Origin: Stutzerimonas azotifigens DSM 17556
GTDB taxonomy: Bacteria; Pseudomonadota; Gammaproteobacteria; Pseudomonadales; Pseudomonadaceae
DNA: 64,000 nucleotides
Direction of reading: 5' to 3'
Assembly (NCBI RefSeq): GCF_000425625.1
Contig: NZ_KE384408.1
Span: 236,382 to 300,381, forward strand
The notes below the pieces were generated by a model, which ran no database searches, was not told the DNA's origin, and saw only the letters and a list, made by a program, of their open reading frames with translations. The first letter of the stretch is position 1. Every line of letters begins with the position of its first letter. The position numbers and the translations under genes were made by a program. Shown here one piece after another: positions 16,548 through 27,720 of this stretch.

Positions 16548-17890
16548 TTGAGAATTCCAACTTGGGCCGTCGCGTCGGGCTTGCGCACGAACAGGGTATA
16601 ACGGGCGCCCTCCGACGATTCGAAGGCGATCAGTTTGTTGATCAGGGGCTGTGTGAGTGCCTTGCCTTCATTGAGCAGCAGCATCCCGTTTTCGGCGTGG
16701 AGGTTGCGCGCCAGGACCATCCCCGGCTCCACTCGACGGGTATCCAGGATGAGAATGCTCGCGTCGGCCAGCGCGAGGTCCGGGGCGAGGGTGGTGCAAA
16801 CTTCCATGAAGCGCGTGCAGAGCTCGGGGTCGTAGAGTCGCCCGGCGAATTTCTTCTGCAGCAGCAGGGCTTCGTCACGATTCAGGCGGCGCTCCAGAAT
16901 CATGCCGCGCTGCAGTTCGATGAAATCCACGGCCAGTTTGAGCAGGCGCGAGCCGAAGGGAATGGCCTCGCCTTCGAGCTTGTCCGGAAATCCGTTGCCG
17001 TCCCAGCGCTCCTGGTGATGACGAATCAGGCTGCTGGCGTTCTGGACCGGTTCCAGGGCCATCAGCAGGCTTTCGCCGAGTTGCGGATATTCGCGGTAAC
17101 GCGCCCGGTCCTCCTTGTAAAGGACATCGGAGGGCATCGCGAGGAGGCGATCGTCCCAGGTCAGCTTGCCCAGGTTGTAGAGCGCGGCCGCCATCGCCAG
17201 ATCGTTGCTGGTGCGCTCGTCGAGCCCGTAGTGTTCGGCATACCCCTTGATGAGCGCGACCACCTGGGTGTTGGTCTGCCGGTCCTTGCTCAGCCGCTGG
17301 TTGACGAGGTTGGCGAACACCTCGGTGGCGGTGACGTAGCTCCGGCGTAGCTCGGCATAGGCTAGATCGAGCATGTCTGCGGTTTCTTCAAGCTCCGCGG
17401 TGCGGGACTGGATGCGCTCCTCCAGGGTCGAGTTGAGCTCCTGAAGGGCTGCGTTCTGCTGCCGGGTCAGCTGTTCCAGTCGCTCGCGTTCGCGCTCGGA
17501 GTTCTGGAAGGCCAGCGCCTGGCGGATGATGAGGCGCAACTCGTCATCTTCCCAAGGCTTGCTTATATAGCGGTAGATCTGGCCTTCGTTGATCGCCTTG
17601 ACGGTCGTGCCGATGTCGGCATAGCCGGTCAGCAGGATACGCAGGCATTCCGGCCGGCGCCGTTGAATGGTCGCCAGCAGGCTCGCGCCGTCCATGCCAG
17701 GCATGCGGGCATCGGAGATGACCAGGTCGACCGGCTGCTGCTCGAAGACATCCAGTGCGGCCTCGCCACTGGTGGCGAGGAGCAGGCGATAGGGTTCGTG
17801 GCGTAGCACGCGACGAAGACTATTGAGGATGTTTTCCTCGTCGTCGACCAGCAGGAGAGTCGCCACAGGTCCGTTTTCCAACATGGCCAT
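16544..17890 (-). CDS. Response regulator with degenerate HD-GYP domain
   Basis: A receiver (VDDEENILNSL, acceptor Asp in VISDARMPGMDG, IYRYISKPWED) is followed by a coiled coil and an HD-GYP-like domain resembling RpfG-type c-di-GMP phosphodiesterases. The signature HDxGK is replaced by YNLGK, the next metal His is Tyr (REYPQLGE), and GYP reads GFP in HHQERWDGNGFP. The domain therefore probably lacks phosphodiesterase activity and may act as a c-di-GMP or protein interaction module. A TTG at 17902 forms a TTGA overlap with the upstream stop, while ATG codons lie at 17890 and 17884. I chose 17890, and the receiver is complete with any of these. It is encoded second in the nine-gene operon. 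Confidence 0.88.
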   Translation of the reverse strand: MAMLENGPVATLLLVDDEENILNSLRRVLRHEPYRLLLATSGEAALDVFEQQPVDLVISDARMPGMDGASLLATIQRRRPECLRILLTGYADIGTTVKAINEGQIYRYISKPWEDDELRLIIRQALAFQNSERERERLEQLTRQQNAALQELNSTLEERIQSRTAELEETADMLDLAYAELRRSYVTATEVFANLVNQRLSKDRQTNTQVVALIKGYAEHYGLDERTSNDLAMAAALYNLGKLTWDDRLLAMPSDVLYKEDRARYREYPQLGESLLMALEPVQNASSLIRHHQERWDGNGFPDKLEGEAIPFGSRLLKLAVDFIELQRGMILERRLNRDEALLLQKKFAGRLYDPELCTRFMEVCTTLAPDLALADASILILDTRRVEPGMVLARNLHAENGMLLLNEGKALTQPLINKLIAFESSEGARYTLFVRKPDATAQVGILK

Positions 17891-17898
17891 GGTCGTGC

Positions 17899-19164
17899 TC
17901 AACCCCCCAGACCTTGCGCGGCAGGCTGTCTTAGGGGGAGCCAGACGCGAAAGCGCGTACCCTTGCCAAGCTCGCTCTGGACTTCAATGCGCCCATGATG
18001 CTTCTGCACGATGCTGTAGGAAAGGGCCAGGCCGAGGCCAGTACCCTTCCCGACCGGCTTGGTCGTAAAGAAGGGCTCATAGATGCGATTCATCAGCTTC
18101 GGATCGATTCCCAGGCCGGTATCCTCGACTTCTATCCAGGCCCAGTCATCGTCGCTGGCGGTGCGAAGGGATATCCGGCCGAATTGCTCGATGGCATGCG
18201 CAGCATTGACCAGCAGGTTCATCACTACTTGGTTTATCTGCGACGGGATGCACTCCACATCGGGTAGCTCGCCGTACTCCTTGACGATCTCGGCCTTGTA
18301 CTTGAGCTCGTTGTTGACGACGTTGAGGGTGGTATCGAGGCCCCGGTGCAGGTCGGCCAGGCGAAACTCTTCTTCCTCGATATGAGAAAAATCCTTGAGT
18401 GCGCTGATGATTCGTTTTACTCGGTCGATGCCGTCTTCCGATTCGGTAATCAGCGCCTCCACGTCGCCGCGGATGTATTCATATTCGAGATTTATCTTCA
18501 GCTGACGCAATTCATCCAGGCTGCTGGCGCTGTCCACGGCGTCAATGATGCGCAGCATGTCGCGTACGTAGCCGCCCAATGATTTCAGGTTGGAAAACAC
18601 GTAACCAATGGGGTTATTGATTTCATGCGCGACACCGGCGGCCAGTTGCCCGATGGCGGCGAGCTTTTCCGACTGAAGCAGCTGGCTGTTGGCGGTTTCG
18701 AGCTTTTTCAGCAGTTGGTGCTGCTCAGCCTGTTTTTTGCTCAATGCGCTCAAGGCAGCTTCGAGTTGCGCGCTGGAGCGGGCGATTGCGCTGGTGTCAT
18801 ACATGACCAGCGCATAATGGACGAGACCGTCGGCAGTCGGAAAAGGGAAAAGCAGGGTGCTCTGCAATGAGCTTTGCTCGTCGGCGTCCGTAGCCGATAG
18901 CTCCACTAGCGGGGGCGATTCCAGCCAGTGGTTGTACACATGCCTGTCCTTGTCACGTACCAGCGCCACCATCCGCTCGAAGCGCGCAGCACCTGCTTCC
19001 GGAAAGACTTCGAGAAACAGTCGTCCACGCGCCTGATCGAGTTCGCTCCTGCTCCGCTGCGTGATGAAGGTGTTCCAGTGTTCGACGCGGAGCTCGGCAT
19101 CGAGCACGATGACCCCAAGGCCGATATTTTCAGTCAGGGCACGCAGCAACTCAGTGGAACTCAT
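17899..19164 (-). CDS. PAS-containing soluble sensor histidine kinase (first gene of signalling operon)
   Basis: This 421-residue kinase has an N-terminal PAS-like domain (about 1-125, starting LLRALTENIGLGVIVLD), a coiled coil (about 130-170), the H-box GVAHEINNPIGYV, and HATPase motifs VMNLLVNAAHAI, VEDTGLGI and GTGLGLALSYSIV. The family autophosphorylates on the H-box His and passes phosphate to receiver proteins. The gene is the most upstream of the run of overlapping minus-strand genes. The ATG is preceded by AGGAG about nine bases away. The operon promoter should lie in the roughly 600-base gap above it, but I could not pick one with confidence. Confidence 0.92.
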   Translation of the reverse strand: MSSTELLRALTENIGLGVIVLDAELRVEHWNTFITQRSRSELDQARGRLFLEVFPEAGAARFERMVALVRDKDRHVYNHWLESPPLVELSATDADEQSSLQSTLLFPFPTADGLVHYALVMYDTSAIARSSAQLEAALSALSKKQAEQHQLLKKLETANSQLLQSEKLAAIGQLAAGVAHEINNPIGYVFSNLKSLGGYVRDMLRIIDAVDSASSLDELRQLKINLEYEYIRGDVEALITESEDGIDRVKRIISALKDFSHIEEEEFRLADLHRGLDTTLNVVNNELKYKAEIVKEYGELPDVECIPSQINQVVMNLLVNAAHAIEQFGRISLRTASDDDWAWIEVEDTGLGIDPKLMNRIYEPFFTTKPVGKGTGLGLALSYSIVQKHHGRIEVQSELGKGTRFRVWLPLRQPAAQGLGG

Positions 19165-19771
19165 TCAATTGCGCTCCTGTGCAGTTGAAAACTAACTTTT
19201 TGCCTTGGGCTGCGCCCGACGCTTCATTGGCGCCAGATTATGGGCTCGCATGACGGCCTGCTCCAGAAAAACCGCCTTGTGGTTGATTGTCGGCACGCTC
19301 GGTTTTTCCTTTATCCACAAGGCAGAGAGTGCGACGTACGGTCGTGGGCAAGAGAAAACGGGGGATGCACGAACGTCAGGTTTTCCATGAGCGAGCATTG
19401 GACGCGCTCTAGCGACATCGCCGACTCAGGAAGAAGGCCTGTGTCAAGGCCCTGTTCGTTTTTCCCACCAGGAAAGGGCCGGCTGTGAACCAGGGAGCTG
19501 AGTGTTACCATCAAACACTTTCATGCGGCGCTGGATGCCTTGGTTTCCGTAAGCGCCGGCAATATGAAGCCCGACATACTTACGCAACCACCTGCCCGAT
19601 GACTGGCGCGAACCCGCATTCATCGCCCGTCGCTCTCAACCCATGCGCTGGCCGGGCTCGGCCTCCGACCGGAGCGAGCCCGAAAAGCGGCCTGCCAGAA
19701 TCGAAATGGCGGGTACGCGAGAGGGTGCAAGGCCATCCACCACCGTACATAACGCCCGCAGGACAAAGCTC
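19165..19771. other. Intergenic region between divergent signalling operon and ABC-F gene
   Basis: About 600 bases lie between two divergently read genes. I see short reading frames but none with a ribosome binding site and a convincing protein, and no palindromic repeat of the kinds found elsewhere in the window. The promoters of both flanking transcription units should be here. Confidence 0.5.
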
Positions 19772-21361
<1,590 letters not shown>

Positions 21362-21388
21362 GGCTTGTGGCGCGGGGCTTGAGCCATT

Positions 21389-21445
21389 GGTGGGCTGAAG
21401 CCCACCCTGGTGAACCCTCGCCCGTAGGGTGGGCTTCAGCCCACC
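21389..21445. repeat. Inverted pair of REP-like palindromes
   Basis: GGTGGGCTGAAGCCCACCCT at 21389-21408 is followed by its exact reverse complement at 21426-21445. Each arm is itself palindromic around GGGCTGAAGCCC. The same 20-mer pair recurs at 32138-32193 in the opposite order. A diverged third element (GTAGGGTGGGCCGGGCGGCG) begins near 21531. The location just after the ABC-F stop would allow a role in transcription termination or mRNA 3' end protection. Confidence 0.85.
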
Positions 21446-21613
21446 ACGCCCAGCCAGCGGACCCTGAGACGGTGCGGGCCTGACGGGGGCGCCGGCATAT
21501 CGGGCTTCGCCGCGCTGCACGCCGAGCACCGTAGGGTGGGCCGGGCGGCGCTCCGCTTCAGCCCACCAGGTCGCTCACCGCACTCGGTGCGCGCGGCGCC
21601 CTGAGACACCGGA

Positions 21614-22612
<999 letters not shown>

Positions 22613-22616
22613 GGCT

Positions 22617-23486
22617 TCACTCCTGCGCCGCGGCGGCTTTCAGACGGTTGATGCGGGCCTCGCTCCACTGCTTGAGCAACAGGATCAGCAGTGCCAGGGC
22701 CAGCAGCAGGCTGGCGACGCTGAAGGCGGCGACGTGGTTGTATTCGTTGTAGAGAATCTCGACGTGCAGCGGCAGGGTGTTGGTCAGCCCACGGATGTGT
22801 CCGGAGACCACCGACACCGCGCCGAACTCGCCCATCGCCCGGGCGGTGCAGAGCACCACGCCGTAGATCAGGCCCCAGCGGATGTTCGGCAGGGTGACAT
22901 GCCAGAACATCTGCCAGCCGCTGGCGCCGAGCAGGCGCGCGGCTTCCTCTTCCTGGGTGCCCTGTTCCTGCATCAGCGGGATCAGCTCGCGGGCGACGAA
23001 GGGCACGGTGACGAACAGGGTCGCCAGCACGATGCCGGGCACGGCGAAGACGATCTGGATGTCGCGGTCCATCAGCCAGGGGCCGAACCAGCCCTGGGCG
23101 CCGAACAGCAGCACGTAGATCAGGCCGGCGATCACCGGCGACACCGAGAACGGCAGGTCGATCAGCGTGACCAGGATGCTCTTGCCGCGGAACTCGTACT
23201 TGCTCACGCACCAGGCGGCGGCGACGCCGAACACCAGGTTCAGCGGCACCGAGATGCCGACCGCGATCAGCGTCAGCTTCAGCGCGGCCACCGCGTCGGG
23301 CTCGAGGATGGCGGCGAAGAAGGTGCCGAAGCCCTGCTTGAGCGCCTCGTTGATCACGATCAGCAGCGGCAGCAGCAGGAACAGGACGAACACCAGCCAG
23401 GCGGCCAGGATCAGCAGGCGTCGACCCCAGGGGGCGCCGCGGCGGGTGCGGGAGACGCCCGCGGCGGCGAGGGTAGCGGTATTCAT
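22617..23486 (-). CDS. cysW: Sulfate/thiosulfate ABC transporter permease CysW
   Basis: This 289-residue inner-membrane permease has about six transmembrane segments and the binding-protein-dependent transport loop [19 protein letters not shown], which contacts CysA. The frame extends further upstream, but the ATG at 23486 giving [10 protein letters not shown] is chosen because GGAGG lies five bases before it. The cysT stop lies 11 bases upstream. It pairs with CysT to form the sulfate channel. Confidence 0.95.
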   Translation of the reverse strand: MNTATLAAAGVSRTRRGAPWGRRLLILAAWLVFVLFLLLPLLIVINEALKQGFGTFFAAILEPDAVAALKLTLIAVGISVPLNLVFGVAAAWCVSKYEFRGKSILVTLIDLPFSVSPVIAGLIYVLLFGAQGWFGPWLMDRDIQIVFAVPGIVLATLFVTVPFVARELIPLMQEQGTQEEEAARLLGASGWQMFWHVTLPNIRWGLIYGVVLCTARAMGEFGAVSVVSGHIRGLTNTLPLHVEILYNEYNHVAAFSVASLLLALALLILLLKQWSEARINRLKAAAAQE

Positions 23487-23496
23487 GGAGGCCTCC

Positions 23497-24312
23497 TCAG
23501 CCACGCGCGATACGGCGCTGCAGCAGGTTGATGACGAGTAGCAGGACGAACGAGACCACCAGCATCAGCACCCCGATGGCGGTGGCGCCGGCGTAGTCGT
23601 ACTGGTCCAGCTTGACCATGATCAAGAGCGGCAGGATCTCGGTCTTGCCCGGCATGTTGCCGGCGATGAAGATCACCGAGCCGTACTCGCCGACGCCGCG
23701 GGCGAAGGCCAGCGCGAAGCCGGTCAGCCAGGCCGGCAGCAGCGCCGGCAGCAGCACGTGACGGGCGATCTGCCAGGGCCGCGCGCCGAGGCAGGTGGCG
23801 GCTTCCTCGACCTCGCGCGGAATGTCCGCCAGCACCGGCTGCAGCGTGCGCACCACGAACGGCAGAGTGACGAAGGTCAGCGCCAGGGCGATGCCGAGCG
23901 GGCTGTAGGCAATCTTGAAGCCGAGTTCGGTGGCGAACTGGCCGATCGGCCCATTCGGCGCGTAGAGCGCGGTCAGGGCGATGCCGGCCACCGCCGTGGG
24001 CAGGGCGAAGGGCAGGTCGATCATCGCCTCGATCACCTTGCGTCCGGGGAAGCGGTAGCGCACCAGCACCCAGGCCAGCAGCGTACCGATCACGCCATTG
24101 AGCAGGGCGGCCGCCAGCGCCGCGCCGAAGGACAGCTTCAGCGCGGCGAGTACGCGCGGCGCGCTGACGATGGCGACGAACTGCTCCCAGGTGAGCTCGG
24201 TGCTCTTGATGAACAGCGCACCCAGGGGAATCAGCACCAGGAGGCTGAGGTACACCAGGGTGTAGCCCAGCGTCAGCCCGAAGCCGGGTATGACGGGGGA
24301 GGGGCGGGACAT
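23497..24312 (-). CDS. cysT: Sulfate/thiosulfate ABC transporter permease CysT
   Basis: This 271-residue permease has about six transmembrane segments and the coupling-loop motif [18 protein letters not shown]. The ATG at 24312 giving [10 protein letters not shown] follows GAGG by five bases, while the longer open frame upstream is not supported. CysT and CysW form the heterodimeric channel for sulfate. The gap between the sbp stop and this start is unusually long for this operon (218 bases) and contains a tandem octamer array. Confidence 0.95.
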   Translation of the reverse strand: MSRPSPVIPGFGLTLGYTLVYLSLLVLIPLGALFIKSTELTWEQFVAIVSAPRVLAALKLSFGAALAAALLNGVIGTLLAWVLVRYRFPGRKVIEAMIDLPFALPTAVAGIALTALYAPNGPIGQFATELGFKIAYSPLGIALALTFVTLPFVVRTLQPVLADIPREVEEAATCLGARPWQIARHVLLPALLPAWLTGFALAFARGVGEYGSVIFIAGNMPGKTEILPLLIMVKLDQYDYAGATAIGVLMLVVSFVLLLVINLLQRRIARG

Positions 24313-24420
24313 AGAAACCTCAATAGGGGCGGACTGGGCAGAAATGGGCTGGAGGTTGGAGGCTGGAAGGCTGAACGAAAAGCCGAACGGTGTTGAACCT
24401 GCGCGGCCAAACCCGTCCAA

Positions 24421-24508
24421 CCTTCAAGCCTTCAAGCCTTCAAGCCTTCAAGCCTTCAAGCCTTCAAGCCTTCAAGCCTTCAAGCCTTCAAGCCTTCAAG
24501 CCTTCAAG
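24421..24508. repeat. Tandem array of an 8-bp unit, 11 copies
   Basis: The unit CCTTCAAG is repeated head to tail eleven times without interruption from 24421 to 24508, followed by one shortened copy (CTTCAAG, to 24515). The array lies within the untranslated spacer between the sbp stop (24531) and the cysT start (24312) on the minus strand, where it reads CTTGAAGG. Arrays of such short units can change copy number by slippage. Confidence 0.97.
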
Positions 24509-24530
24509 CTTCAAGCCTCAGAGGCGCGCT

Positions 24531-25529
24531 TCAGCGCGCCTCGTAGATCTGGTCGAACACGCCGCCGTCGTTGAAGAACTTCGGCTGCGCCTGCTTCCAG
24601 CCGCCGAAGTCGTCGTCGATGGTCACCAGCTTGAGCTCCGGGAACTGCTGGGCGAACTCGGCGGCGACCGACTGGTTGCGCGGCCGGTAAAAGTGCTTGG
24701 CGGCGATGCGCTGGCCTTCTTCGCTGTACAGGTAGTTCAGGTAGGCCTCGGCCAGTTCGCGGGTGCCCTTGCGCTCGACGTTCCTGTCCACCACCGCCAC
24801 CGGCGGCTCGGCGAGGATCGACAGCGAGGGCGCGACGATTTCCAGCTCGTCGCCACCTTCTTCCTTCAGCGCGAGGAAGGCCTCGTTCTCCCAGGCCAGC
24901 AGCACGTCGCCGATCTTGTTGTTGACGAAGGTGATGGTCGAGCCGCGGGCGCCGGTGTCCAGCACCGGTACCTGCTTGTAGAGCTGGGCGACGTATTCCT
25001 TGGCCTTCTCCTCGCTGCCGTACTGCTGCTGGGCCCAGGCCCAGGCGGCGAGGAAGTTCCAGCGGGCGCCGCCGGAGGTCTTCGGGTTGGGGGTGATGAC
25101 TTCCACGCCCGGCTTGACCAGGTCGTCCCAGTCCTTGATGTCCTTGGGGTTGCCCTTGCGCACCAGGAACACGATGGTCGAGGTGTAGGGCGTGCTGGCA
25201 TCCGGCAGGCGGGTCTGCCAGTCCTCGGGGATCAGCTTGCCCATACGGTGCAGCTCGTCGATATCGCCGGCCAGGGCGAGGGTCACCACGTCGGCGCGCA
25301 GGCCGTCGATCACCGCCCGGGCCTGCTTGCCCGAGCCGCCGTGCGACTGCTGGATGGTGACCGGCTCGTGGCCCTGGGCCTGCCAGTGCTTGTTGAAGGC
25401 GGCGTTGTAGTCGACGTAGAGCTCGCGTGTCGGGTCGTAGGACACGTTGAGCAGCGTTTGCGCGGCGGCGACGGGGCCGGAAATCAGCGCACCGGCCAGG
25501 GCGGCCAGCGCAAAGCGACGAATGGACAT
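24531..25529 (-). CDS. sbp: Periplasmic sulfate-binding protein
   Basis: This 332-residue protein has an N-terminal signal peptide ([20 protein letters not shown], cleavage near residue 23) and mature sulfate-binding family motifs: [35 protein letters not shown] and LAWENEA. It captures sulfate or thiosulfate in the periplasm for CysTWA. It is encoded upstream of cysT with oscA upstream of it, an order known from other Pseudomonas. The length and motifs are complete. Confidence 0.95.
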   Translation of the reverse strand: MSIRRFALAALAGALISGPVAAAQTLLNVSYDPTRELYVDYNAAFNKHWQAQGHEPVTIQQSHGGSGKQARAVIDGLRADVVTLALAGDIDELHRMGKLIPEDWQTRLPDASTPYTSTIVFLVRKGNPKDIKDWDDLVKPGVEVITPNPKTSGGARWNFLAAWAWAQQQYGSEEKAKEYVAQLYKQVPVLDTGARGSTITFVNNKIGDVLLAWENEAFLALKEEGGDELEIVAPSLSILAEPPVAVVDRNVERKGTRELAEAYLNYLYSEEGQRIAAKHFYRPRNQSVAAEFAQQFPELKLVTIDDDFGGWKQAQPKFFNDGGVFDQIYEAR

Positions 25530-25697
25530 GGATGCAGCTCCTGAAAATCCTGTTTCGGGTATTGGCTTATGTAGGAGGTAGGGCGATCAGCTCCGCATTC
25601 GCGGGCGACAGCTGCAGTACCGGTGCGTGTTCATGGTCGTTCTCGTTCTCATGGCACGCCCTCCGGTGGTCCAGTCGGGCTGTGTTTTTCGGTTGGG

Positions 25698-25877
25698 TCA
25701 GGCGTTCTTGCCGTTGGGCTGCAAGCGAAACTTTTCCTTGCGTTCGATCTGCACGATCTGGCCGTTGTGCACGGTGATCTCCACCGAGCCGAACTTCAGG
25801 CCGCTCAATGCGCTCTGGATCTCGCGCAGGATGCTGGCTTCGTCCTGACCTTCGAGGTGGCGAAGGGGCGCGGTCAT
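25698..25877 (-). CDS. oscA: OscA-like small protein (YezD/DUF2292 family)
   Basis: The product is about 59 residues: MTAPLRHLEGQDEAS at the N-terminus, a core GLKFGSVEITVHNGQIVQI, and a basic tail. The KFGSVEITVHNG core is the YezD-family signature. In Pseudomonas this gene, oscA, precedes the sulfate-binding gene and is needed for growth on organosulfur compounds under some conditions, but its biochemical role is unknown. The frame extends upstream to 25907, but the ATG at 25877 fits the family length and follows AGGAG by about ten bases. The next gene, sbp, begins about 170 bases downstream. Confidence 0.85.
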   Translation of the reverse strand: MTAPLRHLEGQDEASILREIQSALSGLKFGSVEITVHNGQIVQIERKEKFRLQPNGKNA

Positions 25878-25907
25878 TTCTTCTTGTCTCCTGGGTAAAG
25901 CCTCCAT

Positions 25908-26122
25908 GTCAGCCAGGGAGGCGTGGAGCCGATAGTAGGTAAGGTCAGGTTATTCTTTAAAATACTGTTTCAGAACATTTATATATTATTTAGAAATAAG
26001 ATATACGCCTTTCCGGTTCGAGGCTGTGGCTTATCTGTGGTTATAACTAAATAATTTCTTATTCTTTTTTGGTGTATCGCGGCTGGCCTAGACTGCGCCG
26101 ATCGAACGAGAGGAGGTGCGCC
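25908..26122. promoter_or_regulatory. AT-rich divergent promoter region of oscA-sbp-cys and the hydrolase gene
   Basis: The stretch from about 25945 to 26070 is strongly AT-rich against a GC-rich background, with blocks such as TTATATATTATTTAG and AACTAAATAATTTCTTATTC. It separates the divergent oscA and hydrolase genes, so it should hold both promoters. Similar AT-rich blocks precede the dioxygenase gene (about 28210-28260) and lsfA (about 40190-40230). CysB, the sulfur-starvation regulator, binds AT-rich sites, but I cannot define one with certainty. Confidence 0.55.
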
Positions 26123-26707
26123 ATGCGCAGCGAAGCGATCCGCTATCTGATAGTGCCCGGCTGGCAGGGCTCGCCCGACGAGCACTGGCAGAGCCACTGG
26201 CAGCGCAGCCTGCCGAACGCCGCGCGGGTGGAGCAGCGCGACTGGCTGGCGCCGCGCCGCGCCGACTGGGTGGCGGAACTGGAGCGCAGCCTCGCGGCCA
26301 GCCCCCAGCCGACCATCCTGGTTGCCCACAGCCTCGGCTGCGTCACCGTGGCGCACTGGGCGGCGCAGGCCTCGCCCGGGATGCTGCGCCGGGTGCGCGG
26401 CGCCCTGCTGGTGGCGCCGGCCGACGTCGAGCGCGCGAACTGCCCCGAGGCGCTGCGCAACTTCGCGCCGATCCCCATGCGGCCGCTGCCGTTCGCCAGC
26501 CTGCTGGTGGGTTCCGACAACGACTCCGCAGCCAGCGCGGCGCGCGCCATCGCGCTCGGCCGCGCCTGGGGTAGCCGCGAGACCGCCATCCTCGCCGGCG
26601 CCGGCCACATCAACGTCAAGTCCGGGCACCGCCGTTGGGACCAGGGCTTCGCCTACCTGTACCGCCTGCAGCACCACATCGAACAACGCGCCCGCGAAAC
26701 CGCCTGA
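26123..26707 (+). CDS. RBBP9/YdeN-family alpha/beta hydrolase
   Basis: This 194-residue serine hydrolase opens with YLIVPGWQGSPDEHWQSHW, a hallmark of the RBBP9/YdeN family, and has the nucleophile elbow VAHSLGC (Ser) and the catalytic His in GAGHINVKSGH. The ATG follows a strong GAGGAGG. The substrate is unknown; the family includes serine hydrolases of uncertain function. The position beside oscA and a sigma54-type AAA+ gene hints at a role in sulfur-starvation metabolism, but this is inference. Confidence 0.88.
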   Translation: MRSEAIRYLIVPGWQGSPDEHWQSHWQRSLPNAARVEQRDWLAPRRADWVAELERSLAASPQPTILVAHSLGCVTVAHWAAQASPGMLRRVRGALLVAPADVERANCPEALRNFAPIPMRPLPFASLLVGSDNDSAASAARAIALGRAWGSRETAILAGAGHINVKSGHRRWDQGFAYLYRLQHHIEQRARETA

Positions 26708-26760
26708 AGCCAGCGCTTCGGCGGAATGGACCGGGCGGGGCCCGACCGAAGAGGATTCGC

Positions 26761-27720
26761 ATGCCTGACCACCGCCTCGACCATCCACCGCCGCTGACCT
26801 TTTCCGACGCCGAACGCAGGCCACTGAGCATTCGTGCCAGGGCCCTGGTGTTCATCGACCCGCGCTCGCGGCGACTGCGCGACCAGGTCGCGCGCCTGGC
26901 CGGGCAACGCCTGCCGTTGCTGATCGAGGGCGAGCCCGGCACCGGCAAGGAGCTGCTGGCCCGCCACGTGCACCGCGAGAGCGGGCGTGCGGGCCTGTTC
27001 GTCAGCGTCAACTGCGGTGCGATCAGCGTCGCGCATGCCGAGGCCGAGCTGTTCGGCTACGGCCCCGGCGAACGCCGCGCCGGCCCTAGCAGCCGCGCCG
27101 GCTGGTTCGGTTCGGCCAATGGCGGAACGCTCTACCTCGACGAGATCGGCGACCTGCCGCTGCCCCTGCAGGCCCGCCTGCTGGCCGCGCTGGAGACCGG
27201 CGAGGTGCTGCGCGTCGGCGCCGCGCAGGGCGTGCCGGTGGACGTGCGCCTGGTGGCCGCGACCAGCATCGACCTGGGCAAGGCCGTGCAGGCGGGCAAG
27301 TTCAGCGAGCCGCTGTATCGCTACCTGATCGACGGCCGCGTCAGCCTGCCGCCGCTGCGCGAGCGCCCCGGCGACCTGCTGCCGTTGGCCGAATACTTCC
27401 TCGGCGTCTACGCACACCGGCTCGGCCTGCCCGTCCCGACCATCGGCCCGGCCGCACAGCGGCTGCTGGAAGCGCACGCCTGGCCGGGCAATACCCGCGA
27501 GCTGGAGAACGTCATCCACTTCGCCCTGCTGGTCAGCGACGGCAGGGTGATCGAGCCCGAGCACCTGAACCTGCCCGAGCGCGATGCGCTGCAGGCGCTG
27601 CAGCGCCAGCTCGACAGCCAGCTGCGGTCACCTGACGGCGCGTCGCTGGAAGGACTGGAGGGGATGTTGCGAAGGGCACTGGAGGAAGTGCAGCGGGTGC
27701 GCGTGGACGCCCGACCATAG
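26761..27720 (+). CDS. Sigma54-activator-type AAA+ protein with degenerate sigma54 contact loop
   Basis: This 319-residue protein is almost only an AAA+ domain of the NtrC class: Walker A GEPGTGKE, Walker B GGTLYLDEIGDLP, LPPLRERPGDL and WPGNTRELENV. The loop that touches sigma54, normally GAFTGA, reads GERRAG here (ELFGYGPGERRAGPS). The last 45 residues do not show an evident Fis-type helix-turn-helix. There is no N-terminal receiver or sensor domain. It may be a regulator that no longer drives sigma54 transcription, or a co-activator of a partner. The ATG follows AGAGGA by five bases, 53 bases after the hydrolase stop, so the two are probably co-transcribed. Confidence 0.85.
   Translation: MPDHRLDHPPPLTFSDAERRPLSIRARALVFIDPRSRRLRDQVARLAGQRLPLLIEGEPGTGKELLARHVHRESGRAGLFVSVNCGAISVAHAEAELFGYGPGERRAGPSSRAGWFGSANGGTLYLDEIGDLPLPLQARLLAALETGEVLRVGAAQGVPVDVRLVAATSIDLGKAVQAGKFSEPLYRYLIDGRVSLPPLRERPGDLLPLAEYFLGVYAHRLGLPVPTIGPAAQRLLEAHAWPGNTRELENVIHFALLVSDGRVIEPEHLNLPERDALQALQRQLDSQLRSPDGASLEGLEGMLRRALEEVQRVRVDARP

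Noticed and set aside
24421-24508. The tandem octamer array considered as a CRISPR array
   Set aside because: The units are contiguous 8-mers with no spacers and no cas genes nearby, so it is a simple tandem repeat.
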